Position numbers and translations under genes: made by a program. From Ruegeria lacuscaerulensis (GTDB lineage Bacteria; Pseudomonadota; Alphaproteobacteria; Rhodobacterales; Rhodobacteraceae): a stretch of 64,000 nucleotides of DNA. The notes beneath the pieces were generated by a model, which saw nothing but the letters and a program-made list of their open reading frames with translations, searched no databases and was not told the DNA's origin. Location of the stretch: positions 1 to 64,000 of the forward strand of contig NZ_WPZL01000009.1 in assembly GCF_013031245.1 (NCBI RefSeq), written 5' to 3'. Numbering within the stretch: the first letter of the stretch is position 1; every line of letters starts with the position of its first letter. This document shows, piece after piece, positions 1 through 8,979 of this stretch.

Positions 1-52
1 ATGTCAGGAAAGCACCCACTCTCGCAGGTTTCGAGCGGCCCATTCCTGACAT
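1..52. repeat. 10-bp inverted repeat at window edge
   Basis: ATGTCAGGAA at 1-10 is perfectly inverted as TTCCTGACAT at 43-52, with 32 bases between the arms. It lies just beyond the 3' end of the acyl-CoA synthetase gene. There is no T-run, so it is not an obvious intrinsic terminator. It may belong to an intergenic repeat or a mobile-element end that continues outside the window. Nothing else is visible in 1-107. Confidence 0.4.
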
Positions 53-107
53 AGAATGGTTCGCTGCTTTTCTGATGCGGTTTCTTCAGAGCGGACTTTT
101 GCCTGCT

Positions 108-1640
108 CTAAAATCGATGTTTCGGCTGCTCATGGGGGGAGCTGTCAGATTCCTCCTTAACAATCTCGAGTATCCGGTTTCTTTGAATTTTTCCTGATGG
201 CCCCTTTGGAAGATCCTGCAAAATATGAACTTCGTCTGGCGACTTGAAACGGCCTAGTTGGGCTTCGCAGATCTTGGACAGATCCATGGGCGTCAACTTA
301 GAACCTTCGCGAACCTTAACCGCTGCCTCGACGGTTTCACCATAGCTGCTACAGGGACGGGCAAATGCCGCTGCTTCCACAACGTCGGGGTGAGAATAAA
401 GCGCCTCGTCGATCTCTCGCGGGGCAATGTTTTCACCACCTTTGATGATTAGCTCCTTCAGTCGACCGGTGACATATACATAACCGTCCTCATCCATGCG
501 GGCGAGATCACCGGTGTGCAACCAACCATCGGCGGTGAATGTTTCTGCTGTTGCTTCGGGGTTCTTGAGGTACTCCAACATAACATTCGGCCCGCGTATG
601 ACCAACTCGCCTTCCGTTTCGCGCGGCACTGGTTGGCAATGTGCGTCAAAGATTGCCGCCTCATTCCCGAATGCAATACCCGGGGACCCAATTTTACGGA
701 TGCCCGGTGGCAATGGGTTGGACAATATCTGTGCAGCGGTTTCAGTAAGCCCCATGGTTTCCACGATAGGGATTTGGAACCGGTCTTCAAACGCACGCTG
801 TACATCTGGTGCCAAAGCGGAAGACGCAGAACGCCCGAACCGCACCCGCTGGCGGGATTGGACGTCCGGTTTGGTATCGGACTGCAGCAGATGGGAAATT
901 ATGGTAGGCACGACCGAAAACCAGGTTGCTTCTACATTTTCCAAATTTTCCCAGAACCGGCTGGCGGAGAACCGTTCGCACACAGCTAGTGATCCACCCG
1001 CAACCAGCGTTCCCATGACCGTCACGCACAGCCCGTTGATGTGATAGATCGGCAAAACGCAAAACCCGCGATCAGCCTCAGACAACTCGTGCGCAATCGT
1101 AGTCGTCCAGCCCCCTGCCAACAGGCTGGAATGCGTGTGGACCACGCCCTTGGGGCGCCCAGTAGTGCCGGACGTATACATCAATAGCGCATGACTGTCG
1201 GACGAGATGCTATGTAAGTTGCCGTCGGTATCGGTGGCATCTGCCGCGTGCAGCGGCGTGATCTTGGTGGGATCGGCGGTTCGCTCGAATAACTCCGTTT
1301 GTCCGGGATGTACAAAGCTATAACGCGCGCCACTGTGCTCTAGTGCGTAGGCTACGGCGTTGTCGCCAGCAACAAGGTTAATCATCGTCGCCCGGAACCC
1401 GCCGTAGAGAACGCCGAAAAGAACCTCAAGCGCTTCACGGCAATTGGGGTAAAGGATGGCGACGCTTTCCCCTTTTTCCACTCCCATACCGGTCAACATG
1501 ACTGCGATCCGGCAGGCAGTTTCGCGCAATTCACCCCAGCTCAGGTCTGGAGCCCCATCCGGGAAAACAAAACCGGTTCCCCCCTGATTTGCTCTTTGGT
1601 TCAACCAATCGCGGACGGTTCCCTTGGGCGGTTCCCTCAT
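108..1640 (-). CDS. sauT: AMP-forming acyl-CoA ligase, probable sulfoacetate-CoA ligase
   Basis: This 510-residue protein is an ANL-superfamily acid:CoA ligase that activates a carboxylate with ATP and CoA. The AMP-binding P-loop reads YTSGTTGRPKG near residue 155, and the C-terminal hinge and A8 region reads GRLKELIIKGGENIAPREID. The length is normal. Its start overlaps the stop of the upstream acylating aldehyde dehydrogenase by four bases (ATGA), so the two are translationally coupled. An acid:CoA ligase coupled to an acylating dehydrogenase and a carboxylate/sulfonate transporter is the arrangement of the sulfoacetate pathway (SauT then SauS). The substrate is inferred from context. The sequence alone shows only an acyl-CoA synthetase, and another short acid is possible. 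Confidence 0.8.
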   Translation of the reverse strand: MREPPKGTVRDWLNQRANQGGTGFVFPDGAPDLSWGELRETACRIAVMLTGMGVEKGESVAILYPNCREALEVLFGVLYGGFRATMINLVAGDNAVAYALEHSGARYSFVHPGQTELFERTADPTKITPLHAADATDTDGNLHSISSDSHALLMYTSGTTGRPKGVVHTHSSLLAGGWTTTIAHELSEADRGFCVLPIYHINGLCVTVMGTLVAGGSLAVCERFSASRFWENLENVEATWFSVVPTIISHLLQSDTKPDVQSRQRVRFGRSASSALAPDVQRAFEDRFQIPIVETMGLTETAAQILSNPLPPGIRKIGSPGIAFGNEAAIFDAHCQPVPRETEGELVIRGPNVMLEYLKNPEATAETFTADGWLHTGDLARMDEDGYVYVTGRLKELIIKGGENIAPREIDEALYSHPDVVEAAAFARPCSSYGETVEAAVKVREGSKLTPMDLSKICEAQLGRFKSPDEVHILQDLPKGPSGKIQRNRILEIVKEESDSSPHEQPKHRF

Positions 1641-3058
1641 TGTCCGGCCTCCGACCAGTATTCGCCAAAAATTTCCTCAAGTTCGGGTTCACGTGGAGGT
1701 ATTTCCCGCACGATCTTGGTGGTCTGCACGAAATGTCGCCAATGCAGGTTGGTGTCGATGGAATTCCCCCCCCAACTGCCGCAGCCCATCGAGAGCGAAA
1801 AAGGCATGCCATTTGTAAAGCTGCCACCGGTGGCAAAGGTATGCGCCTGATTCACGATGACACGACAGGTGGGCAGGTCACGGCCCAATCCAACCGCGCG
1901 CGAGTCGTCGCCAGTATGAATTCCAACTGAATGCCCCGCCCCCTGATACGCCAGAATGCGAGCGGCTGTGGCTTTGGCATCTTCGAAATCCGCCGCGCGA
2001 TAGAGCGCTAAAACCCGGCTGAGCTTTTCCCCGGACAGGGGGTGATCCGGGCCTATGCCGTCGGTTTCCACGGCCAGAAACCTGGTTCTCTCGGGCACTT
2101 TATCGTCCATCCCCAATGCTCTGAGCATTTTGTCGGCATCCTGTGCAATGACGGACCGGTTGAGATGACCGTCTGGCCATAGCCGCGTGACGATGTCACT
2201 TGCACCGGAAGACGGCACCAATGCACCGCCCTCGGCAACCATCGCCGCGGCAAAGGTGTCATAGACCGCGTCCACCACGACCAACGCATTCTCAGAGGAG
2301 CACGAAGTCGCGTTGTCAAAACACTTCGAAGCAGCGATCTTGGCGGCTGCTGCTTGCAGATCAGCGGTCTCATCCACAATCACGGTAACGTTGCCAGCAC
2401 CAACTGCGACCGCAGGTGTGCCGCAGGATTGTGCGCGATGGACGTTGTTTTGACTGCCGGTGCAGATCACTCGATCAACCGTTTCCATCAGTCGCTGAGT
2501 CTTGGCCTTTGACCCGGGGGCCGGAATCATCTGAACCAGATCGCGATCCAGTCCCAGTTTGTCGAATTCTGTGTGAATGTAACCAATCAGCATCTCGCAG
2601 GATGCCACCCCCTTAGGGGAGGGCGCCACAACGATGGAGTTACCGCCCTTCATCGCGTTGATGATGTTGTTCGCGGGCGTTGCGGCCGGGTTGGTCGACG
2701 GCACAACCGCGCCAATAACCCCGATTGGGCGAGCAATCTCGGTAATACCGGAACTCGTGTCGTCACTGATAATGCCATGGGTTTTCGCGTCAGCGATATC
2801 ACGCAACAGGCCAAGTGTCTTGCGATGGTTCTTTGTAATCTTGTCAGGCACATTGCCCAGACCGGTGGTCTCGACAGCAGTCTCGGCCAGCGCCCGATTG
2901 CGCACAGGTTCCATGATGGCCCACGCCACTGCAAGAGCCGCTTTGTCATAAAGCGCCTGACTGCCACCAGCTTCGAAAGCCGCCTGAGCCTTACGCGCGC
3001 GTGCCACGATACGATCTAATTCAGCGATATCAGGGGAAACCCCATCCTGAGCGTTCAT
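1637..3058 (-). CDS. sauS: CoA-acylating aldehyde dehydrogenase, probable sulfoacetaldehyde dehydrogenase
   Basis: This 473-residue enzyme belongs to the acylating aldehyde dehydrogenase family, related to the N-terminal half of AdhE. It would reduce an acyl-CoA to the aldehyde with NAD(P)H. The catalytic cysteine lies in NATSCSSENALVV, and a glycine-rich C-terminal stretch (GCGSWGGNS) is typical of this subgroup. The frame opens further upstream, but the ATG at 3058 is chosen because GAGGA sits at the right distance before it and the homologous N-terminus starts there. It lies between tctC and the ligase gene in one operon. SauS converts sulfoacetyl-CoA to sulfoacetaldehyde in the known pathway. 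That specificity is inferred here from the company it keeps. Confidence 0.82.
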   Translation of the reverse strand: MNAQDGVSPDIAELDRIVARARKAQAAFEAGGSQALYDKAALAVAWAIMEPVRNRALAETAVETTGLGNVPDKITKNHRKTLGLLRDIADAKTHGIISDDTSSGITEIARPIGVIGAVVPSTNPAATPANNIINAMKGGNSIVVAPSPKGVASCEMLIGYIHTEFDKLGLDRDLVQMIPAPGSKAKTQRLMETVDRVICTGSQNNVHRAQSCGTPAVAVGAGNVTVIVDETADLQAAAAKIAASKCFDNATSCSSENALVVVDAVYDTFAAAMVAEGGALVPSSGASDIVTRLWPDGHLNRSVIAQDADKMLRALGMDDKVPERTRFLAVETDGIGPDHPLSGEKLSRVLALYRAADFEDAKATAARILAYQGAGHSVGIHTGDDSRAVGLGRDLPTCRVIVNQAHTFATGGSFTNGMPFSLSMGCGSWGGNSIDTNLHWRHFVQTTKIVREIPPREPELEEIFGEYWSEAGQ

Positions 3059-3080
3059 CTTGGTCCTCGATTGTTTGTTT

Positions 3081-3101
3081 GGGGCGGACCTACTCCGCCC
3101 C
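3081..3101 (-). promoter_or_regulatory. Intercistronic hairpin after tctC
   Basis: GGGGCGGA (3081-3088) pairs perfectly with TCCGCCCC (3094-3101) around a 5-base loop. It sits between the transporter's binding-protein gene and the enzyme genes. No U-run follows on the minus strand (the sequence there is AAACAAACAA), so it is more likely an mRNA-stabilising or processing hairpin than a terminator. It could raise binding-protein mRNA relative to the downstream enzymes. Confidence 0.5.
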
Positions 3102-3117
3102 GTAAAAAGCGATCGGA

Positions 3118-4077
3118 TCAGAGACCGGCAAGCAATTCGTTCAAAGTCTGCTGGCGCTGCGCCCACATCTCGATCACTTCGTCGCGTGTCATGATGTGCA
3201 TGGGCGAGCCACCTGCTTCCATCTTCTTGGCTACGCGGTCGTTCGCGAACATCTCGGGCACGGTGGCGGCCAGTTTCTCGATCACCTCAGGGGGTGTGCC
3301 CTTGGGCACCATCACGCCGCGGAAATTGACCGACGAGTTATCCACGTCCAGCCCCTGTTCTTTCATCGTCGGCACGTCCGGCAGGAATGCGCTGCGCTCC
3401 AGGTCTGCAACGCCCAGGATTTTGACATTACCCGCCTCTTGCGCGCGGAACGCATCGGACAGGTTGTTGATGCCGCCCATAACTTCACCGGCGATCACCG
3501 CTTTCATGGCTGCGGCACCACCACCTTTGGTCGGAATATAGGCCATCTTGGTCCCCGCTGCCTTGTCGATCTGTAGGGCCGCAATGTGGTGGCCTACAAA
3601 AAGACCCGCGCCGGATACGGTCAGCTTACCGGGGTTTTCCTTGGCAAAGGCAACGACATCCTCCATCGAGTTGAATTCACTATCGGCACCAACAACAAAG
3701 ACCGCTGGATCTGCGCCCCAGTTTGCGATGGGTTCAAAGCTGTCGGTCGAATATTCCACGCCACCCTTTATCGACTGGGCAATGAAATGCGGAACGTTAT
3801 AGGCCGCCAGCGTATACCCATCGGGATCAGCCTGTGTGGCGAACCAGTTCCAGCCAACGCGCCCACCGGCGCCGGGCTTGTTGATGATGGCGACGGGCAT
3901 CCCCAACGCATCCTCATTCCCGGCTGTCATGGTCACAATTCGCGCCTGAAAATCCGTCGCGCCACCGGCGCCATAGCTGACCATCAACATAAGCGGCCGT
4001 TCTGGATATTCCTCTGCCACAGCGGCGCCGGTCAGGCTCATAAGGGCTAGTGCTGCCCCAGCAATCATTCGTTTCAT
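3118..4077 (-). CDS. tctC: Tripartite tricarboxylate transporter substrate-binding protein (TctC/Bug family)
   Basis: This 319-residue periplasmic solute-binding protein of the Bug/TctC family captures a carboxylate- or sulfonate-type anion for the membrane subunits. A Sec signal peptide (MKRMIAGAALALMSLTG, cleavage after AVA near residue 21) is followed by YPERPLMLMVSYGAGGATD, the typical first strand and ligand loop of the family. The length is standard. The gene follows tctA and tctB on the same strand with a 44-base gap. It precedes the sulfoacetyl-CoA enzymes, so sulfoacetate is the favoured ligand, by context only. Confidence 0.9.
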   Translation of the reverse strand: MKRMIAGAALALMSLTGAAVAEEYPERPLMLMVSYGAGGATDFQARIVTMTAGNEDALGMPVAIINKPGAGGRVGWNWFATQADPDGYTLAAYNVPHFIAQSIKGGVEYSTDSFEPIANWGADPAVFVVGADSEFNSMEDVVAFAKENPGKLTVSGAGLFVGHHIAALQIDKAAGTKMAYIPTKGGGAAAMKAVIAGEVMGGINNLSDAFRAQEAGNVKILGVADLERSAFLPDVPTMKEQGLDVDNSSVNFRGVMVPKGTPPEVIEKLAATVPEMFANDRVAKKMEAGGSPMHIMTRDEVIEMWAQRQQTLNELLAGL

Positions 4078-4121
4078 TTGCGTTTCCTCCCAGATTAGGT
4101 TCAGCCACGTCGCTCGTGTGG

Positions 4122-4577
4122 TCAGAACAGAATTTCCCTTGGCGTGTAGACGTTCAGCAGCATGGCAAAGAGCCCGTACATCACCGCCACAAAGACCACC
4201 GTGATGATCACGCGTTTGATCCAGCTTTTAGCCTCGCTGTGCGGTGCGGGATCGTAGATCGACAGCAGGATGAAAAAGGCGATGGATGTTGCGGTGTAGA
4301 AACCCAGCGACTTGGCCGCCCAGAAAACGTAGATCAAAGTGATGATCAGACCGGGCAGCATGTTTATGAACATCTTGCGTGTCACGCCGTTTCCGACCTT
4401 GGACAACCCCATCACGGCTTTGCCAAATGTCCAGCCGGCCAGAACCACAAACACGGATGCGATAAGTCGCGGGAACAGGAATGCCTCGGCGGGTTGCTGG
4501 GTATAGCTGACCCACGTCACCCAGAGACCAACTGCAAAAACCAGACCCGACCCGAATATGTGCTGCGAGCGGTTCAT
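4122..4577 (-). CDS. tctB: Tripartite tricarboxylate transporter small membrane subunit (TctB)
   Basis: This 151-residue protein has about four hydrophobic segments (for example LVFAVGLWVTWVSY, ASVFVVLAGWTF and MLPGLIITLIYVFWAA). This is the size and topology of TctB, the small membrane subunit that pairs with TctA in secondary uptake driven by an ion gradient. Its start overlaps the tctA stop by four bases (ATGA), so the two are translated together. The sequence is poorly conserved in this family, and the call rests largely on size, topology and position between tctA and tctC. Confidence 0.85.
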   Translation of the reverse strand: MNRSQHIFGSGLVFAVGLWVTWVSYTQQPAEAFLFPRLIASVFVVLAGWTFGKAVMGLSKVGNGVTRKMFINMLPGLIITLIYVFWAAKSLGFYTATSIAFFILLSIYDPAPHSEAKSWIKRVIITVVFVAVMYGLFAMLLNVYTPREILF

Positions 4578-6085
4578 GCCTGCGCCTCCTCTTTGGTGGT
4601 GTAGCGACGGCTACGCAGTTCCATCCAGACCGAATACGCGATCGAGGCCAGTACCACTGCGATCAGCAGCAGGTTCAATCCACCGGTCAGAAAGTACGAC
4701 GCCTTGCCGACGGTGGCGTCAGCTATCATGCCGCCTTGGATAAAGTTCGCCTCGGCAATCGGCCCAAGGATCAGGCCCAGAACCAGCGGCGCAGCAGAAA
4801 AGCCAAAACGTTCCAGAAAGAACATGCCAATGCCAAGACATGCCATGACATAGACATCACCCATCGAGCCCTGCACCGAATAGGCACCGAAGACCGACAA
4901 GGCCAAAACGATGGCGGCCATCACCGATTGCGGCACCTGCGCGACGCGCGCTGCAAGGCCAGCTACGTAAAGGCCGAAGATGCACATCAAAACTTGGCCG
5001 ATCAGCATGGAATTGATGAAAGTCCAGGCTACATCGGGATGGTTATCGAACAGGTCCGAGCCTGGGAAAATCCCATGGATCAGCAATCCTCCCAACAGAA
5101 CGGCGGCTGTTGGGCTGCCCGGGATTGAAAGCGTCAGCAGCGGCACCAATGATGGGCCGACCATAGCGTTATTGGCGGATTCCGCGGCGATAACGCCTTC
5201 GGAATGACCAGTACCGAACTTTTCTTTTTCGGATGAAAACTTCTTGGTTTGATCATAGGCGACCAGCCCGGCGATCTGCCCACCCACTCCTGGGATCAGG
5301 CCAATGATCGAACCGGTCAGCGTGCCAATGCTCAACGCCCTCGTTCGGCTGAACAGTTCCCGAAAGGCTGCAAGGATCGAATGGTGCTGAACTTCGATCA
5401 CTTCTGCACCGTCCGTTTGGCGGCCCTTGGCAAACATTGTCAGCACCTGCGGAATTGCGAACAGACCGATCAGCGCGGCGATGATGTTAATGCCTCCGCC
5501 AAGTGCAGGATGAAAGATGAACCGCTGCGCACCCATGATGTCGTCGAACCCGATGGTGGCCAGCCACAACCCGATACATCCCGACAGCAGCCCCTTGACG
5601 ACCGAGGCGGAATCCAGTGTTCCGATTACAGTCACCCCAAGGATGGCCAACCAGAACAAATGCGAGGGGCCAAATGCCAGCGCCCATTTGGCCAGAACCG
5701 GAGTCAGAAAGATCAGCAGCAGCACGCCAAATATGCCACCAACGGCAGAAGCCAGAAAGGACAGCTGCAATGCACGCGCACCCTGACCTTGTTTGGCCAT
5801 AGTGTGCCCGTCCAACGTCGTAGCGATATTGGCTGGCGCACCGGGGATCTTGAGTAAAATAGCACTAACGGCACCTCCGGCCACGGTCGAGGTGTAAGCT
5901 GCGCCCAGCAAGATCAGCCCCTGAGCCGCTTCCAGTTGGAAAGTAAACGGTATCAGGAGCGCAACGGCCATTGTGGGCGACAGTCCCGGCGTCGCGCCCA
6001 GAATCAGCCCACCAATCGTGCCACCAAGCAGCAGCAGAAACGACAGCGGCGTGAACACATCTCCGAAGTAATAAATGAATTCCAT
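4574..6085 (-). CDS. tctA: Tripartite tricarboxylate transporter large permease (TctA)
   Basis: This 503-residue polytopic inner-membrane protein is the large TctA permease that carries the transport pathway. It contains the family's characteristic Gly/Pro-rich signatures GATPGLSPTMAVALLIPFTF near residue 30 and LIPGVGGQIAG in the middle of the protein, plus LSIPGSPTAAVLLGGL. Length is typical. It is the first gene of the operon, with GGGAGG just upstream of the start. The divergent LacI-type gene lies 113 bases away, so the shared intergenic region probably carries the control elements of both. Confidence 0.93.
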   Translation of the reverse strand: MEFIYYFGDVFTPLSFLLLLGGTIGGLILGATPGLSPTMAVALLIPFTFQLEAAQGLILLGAAYTSTVAGGAVSAILLKIPGAPANIATTLDGHTMAKQGQGARALQLSFLASAVGGIFGVLLLIFLTPVLAKWALAFGPSHLFWLAILGVTVIGTLDSASVVKGLLSGCIGLWLATIGFDDIMGAQRFIFHPALGGGINIIAALIGLFAIPQVLTMFAKGRQTDGAEVIEVQHHSILAAFRELFSRTRALSIGTLTGSIIGLIPGVGGQIAGLVAYDQTKKFSSEKEKFGTGHSEGVIAAESANNAMVGPSLVPLLTLSIPGSPTAAVLLGGLLIHGIFPGSDLFDNHPDVAWTFINSMLIGQVLMCIFGLYVAGLAARVAQVPQSVMAAIVLALSVFGAYSVQGSMGDVYVMACLGIGMFFLERFGFSAAPLVLGLILGPIAEANFIQGGMIADATVGKASYFLTGGLNLLLIAVVLASIAYSVWMELRSRRYTTKEEAQA

Positions 6086-6125
6086 TCAGGGCCTCCCAAC
6101 CCGTCGGTTCACACTTTTACTTTTG

Positions 6126-6172
6126 TTGACAAATCAGGGTAGGCGATGAAAATAGTATTGCAAATGTTTTCA
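6126..6172. promoter_or_regulatory. Divergent control region with possible LacI-type operator
   Basis: Between tctA and the lacI-type gene, TGAAAA (6147-6152) is inverted as TTTTCA (6167-6172), centred about 40 bases before the regulator start. A TTGACA at 6126-6131 could be a -35 for the regulator, but no convincing -10 is seen at the right distance. The palindrome is imperfect inside and lacks the central CG common in LacI-family operators. The assignment is therefore tentative. Confidence 0.35.
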
Positions 6173-6198
6173 TAAATTCGACCGGATGGGAGAATATT

Positions 6199-7230
6199 AT
6201 GGCCAGTTTTCAAAAGGGTAAGGTGGATATCGTGGCAGTCGCAAAGGCCGCAAAAGTTTCACCATCCACAGTTTCGCGCACCTTCAATCACCCAGATCTG
6301 GTGAACCCTGCGACTCGCAAAAAGATAAACAGGGCGATTCAGCGACTGGGGTATATCCGAAACCGAGCGGCGCAGACGATGCATGGCAAACGATCGGGAA
6401 CAATCGGTCTTGTGGTGCCCACGATCAACCACGCCATTTTTGCCGAAGTCATTCAGGCCTTTTCGGAATCGATCGATAAAGACGGGTTCAGCCTGTTGTT
6501 GGCCTCGCATGGGTACGACCTTGACCGGGAATACGCGATGGTTCGCAAGCTGCTGGAACATCGTGTGGACGGGGTGGCGCTGGTCGGATTGGAGCATTCG
6601 GACGCCACCGCTCGTTTGATCGAACAGCAAAAAACACCGGCACTTGCGATTTGGAACTACGCAGAGGATTCCACCCTTCCTTGTGTTGGCGCGGACAACC
6701 GGTTGGCCGGGCGTCTAGCGACAGAGCATCTTCTGGCCTTGGGGCATCGGAACATCGGGCTGATTTTTCCTAAAACCGACGGCAATGATCGCGCTCAGCA
6801 TCGGCTTTCTGCGGTACATGAAGCGCTGGCCAAAATGGGCATTTCCGTGCCAGATGAGCATGAATCGGAAGCCCCCTACAGTGTCTCTCAGGCTAAGCAA
6901 GCGGCAATAACTCTTTTGACGGAACAATCTCGCCCTTCAGCATTGCTTTGCGGAAATGACGTTATTGCGCATGGCGCATTGTTTGCGGCCCAGAACCTTG
7001 GTTTGAAAGTTCCCGACAACCTGTCAATTATCGGTATCGGAGATTTCAAAGGGTCTGCAGATGTCGAACCGGGTCTCACTACAATTCGTATCCCGGCTGA
7101 AGCCATCGGAAGTCTCGCGGGCGAAAAGTTCACCGAATACATCACCTCAGACAACCAGGAACCATTCAGAGTTTGCTGTAAGTTGGAATGTGTTGTTAGG
7201 GGCACAACAAAATCGGCAACTATCGCTTAA
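6199..7230 (+). CDS. LacI-family transcriptional regulator
   Basis: This 343-residue regulator has an N-terminal LacI helix-turn-helix (VAVAKAAKVSPSTVSRTFNH, about residues 14-35) and a hinge region near residue 55. A periplasmic-binding-protein-like effector domain beginning GTIGLVVPTINHAIFAEVIQ fills the rest. The ATG follows GGGAGA at good spacing. It is divergent from the tct-sau operon, so it probably represses or activates that operon in response to the imported acid or its CoA ester. The role is inferred from position. LacI regulators more often sense sugars. Confidence 0.88.
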   Translation: MASFQKGKVDIVAVAKAAKVSPSTVSRTFNHPDLVNPATRKKINRAIQRLGYIRNRAAQTMHGKRSGTIGLVVPTINHAIFAEVIQAFSESIDKDGFSLLLASHGYDLDREYAMVRKLLEHRVDGVALVGLEHSDATARLIEQQKTPALAIWNYAEDSTLPCVGADNRLAGRLATEHLLALGHRNIGLIFPKTDGNDRAQHRLSAVHEALAKMGISVPDEHESEAPYSVSQAKQAAITLLTEQSRPSALLCGNDVIAHGALFAAQNLGLKVPDNLSIIGIGDFKGSADVEPGLTTIRIPAEAIGSLAGEKFTEYITSDNQEPFRVCCKLECVVRGTTKSATIA

Positions 7231-7496
7231 GAAACCGAGGCACGCCCATTCTCAAGAGAAGCATTTGCCGTGGACGTGTTATAAGCGCGGCAACTGTTAC
7301 CCGCGGCGCAAAAGAATAACCGAATTTCAAACGTTTTGGAGATCCGCTTTTGCGGTTCCACCAACCTGCAATACACCTGCAGCGAAGGACTGCTTTCCGC
7401 CCTCTGCGCAGAATCTAATGGTCGAACAGCAAAGTAGGTACGGTTGCTTGCCCCCTGCCCTGCCCGCTGGATGCCACCAATTTTAAACTCCTGGTT
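7231..7496. other. Intergenic stretch without recognised content
   Basis: I see no convincing gene, terminator or repeat between the LacI-type gene and the ParE-like toxin. The short open frames here show no family resemblance. Confidence 0.5.
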
Positions 7497-7778
7497 TCAG
7501 TAATCCGCGCCCTGCCTGGTATCCCAGAGACGAAGAATTTCAATCTGGATGGGCATCACACGATAGATCAGCGTGAATGGGGTTCGCGGCACTGAAAGCT
7601 CCCGTACGTCTCGGCGTGTGTCACTTGGGTGACCTGCATAAGGGTTGGCAGCAAGAGTAAGCTGAATGGCTTTGAGATGAGCTCGTGCCCTTTCGCTGCC
7701 TTCAGGAAAAACTGATGTGTAGTAGTAGCGGAACCATTGAATGTCACGGGTCGTATCTTCGAGAAATACAATTCTCAT
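7497..7778 (-). CDS. RelE/ParE-family toxin
   Basis: This 93-residue protein has the compact basic fold pattern of RelE/ParE toxins. An N-terminal strand (MRIVFLEDTTRD) is followed by a helix rich in aromatics (WFRYYY), and the centre carries NPYAGHPSDTRRDVRELSVP. A C-terminal strand pair carries FTLIYRV and IEILRLWDTRQ. ParE members poison gyrase and RelE members cut mRNA on the ribosome; which applies here cannot be told by eye. It overlaps the antitoxin gene upstream by four bases (ATGA). It sits beside a plasmid replication gene remnant, which suggests it once stabilised that plasmid. Confidence 0.85.
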   Translation of the reverse strand: MRIVFLEDTTRDIQWFRYYYTSVFPEGSERARAHLKAIQLTLAANPYAGHPSDTRRDVRELSVPRTPFTLIYRVMPIQIEILRLWDTRQGADY

Positions 7779-8068
7779 TGGCTATTGGATTGCCCGCTTG
7801 CTACCGGATCCGAAAGTTCATTCTCGGTATCCCAGCTGTCTATCCAGGCATTCATCTCGTCAGCCGTGATGAACTTGCCTTGATCTGCTTTTTCAACAGC
7901 CGCATCAATGGCTGCACGTTTTGCGACTTTGGATTCTAACATCATTCTAATTGCCCGCACGGCGAGTTGTGCAGGTGGTCGATCTTCGATCGCGGCTTCC
8001 CGTTCCAGGGACTTTCTCAGGTCTTCGTCAAGACGGATAGAATACGGGCTGGTACTCATCGCAATCAC
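7775..8068 (-). CDS. Ribbon-helix-helix (CopG/ParD-type) antitoxin
   Basis: This 97-residue protein starts with a ribbon-helix-helix pattern (SPYSIRLDEDLRKSLEREAA) for DNA binding. An acidic C-terminal half (ADEMNAWIDSWDTENELSD) would wrap the toxin. A second ATG at codon 4 (MSTSPYS) is equally possible as the start. It comes first in the pair, as usual for type II systems where the antitoxin autoregulates the operon. The coupled overlap with the toxin and the matching sizes make the pairing strong. Confidence 0.8.
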   Translation of the reverse strand: MIAMSTSPYSIRLDEDLRKSLEREAAIEDRPPAQLAVRAIRMMLESKVAKRAAIDAAVEKADQGKFITADEMNAWIDSWDTENELSDPVASGQSNSQ

Positions 8069-8154
8069 CTATTTCCATGGTGTAGTACATCGTAATACAC
8101 TTGAATGCTTTTCACAATAGACCGACGGCATGAACTGTACCTGTTGTTCTGAAC

Positions 8155-8979
8155 TCATGAGCGTGAGGGGATATCTTGGGTATGGCCTGCACTTCCACGG
8201 TTTTTTGAGATTTGCGCTAACAATTCGGTTGGTTGCATATCTCCTCGATCGATTTTCGAGATCAGTGAGATCAAATAGGCTTGGTGAGATTTTATGTTCT
8301 CCGCTCGTTGAAAAATATATCCGAGCACCATGAAACGGAGAGCTGGGCCATATGTCGATTTCATAGCGTACCAGGTGTGACCAAATCGTAGGTACTCGGC
8401 GATATCGTCCATAAGTCGGTCACAATGTGCCTGATCCCGGGCAAAGCGAAGTTCCGAGCACAGCCGTGGAGAGCTGCGCTCCATTTGATCTGGAAAAACT
8501 TGAATCTGAAAATGTTTTTCTTTCTTAACTATCGGATTTAAAGAGTCTTCTTTTTGCCCCTCAATTTCATGGTCATTGGCCCTCATTTTTTCGATATAGG
8601 CTGGTGTTATCTCTGAGATTTCCACAGAGATTTCATCCAGAAGTTCCCTGAGGAAACACGCATCCGGCTTGCGGCCCAGAGCATTACGAACTTTGGGTAT
8701 CAAATCTGTGATAAAGCCATCGTCTGCTACAAGGTCTTTCAGACGAGCTAGGCCGGTCGATACCTTATCGCGGAGCACTGTGAATTCCAAAACGCAATCA
8801 GCATGCTTCTGGGCTTCCTGGATGAACTCCGCATGCCTTTCTGATAATGGCATCAGGGAAAGACCGGTTGCTGTGACCACCCTCCCCTGTCGGTCTCGGC
8901 GCGCCCAACGTTTACCATTTGAGCTCATTAAGCGTCGAACAATCCCAAGCTTGGCTAGAGTCGAGATATGACGTTCAAC
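8155..8979 (-). pseudogene. repC: RepC-like plasmid replication initiator, 5' end removed by IS6 insertion
   Basis: About 275 codons remain of a RepC-type initiator of repABC plasmids. The surviving part begins inside the winged-helix region (VERHISTLAKLGIVRRL, then NGKRWARRD). It runs to the RepC C-terminal domain, where LGYIFQRAENIKSHQAYL resembles the conserved end of the family. RepC is usually about 400 residues, so roughly the first 100 are missing. The reading frame continues into the IS6 element's left end, giving a chimeric N-terminus that is not native. The upstream half is not found on the other side of the element. No repA or repB is visible. Confidence 0.72.
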
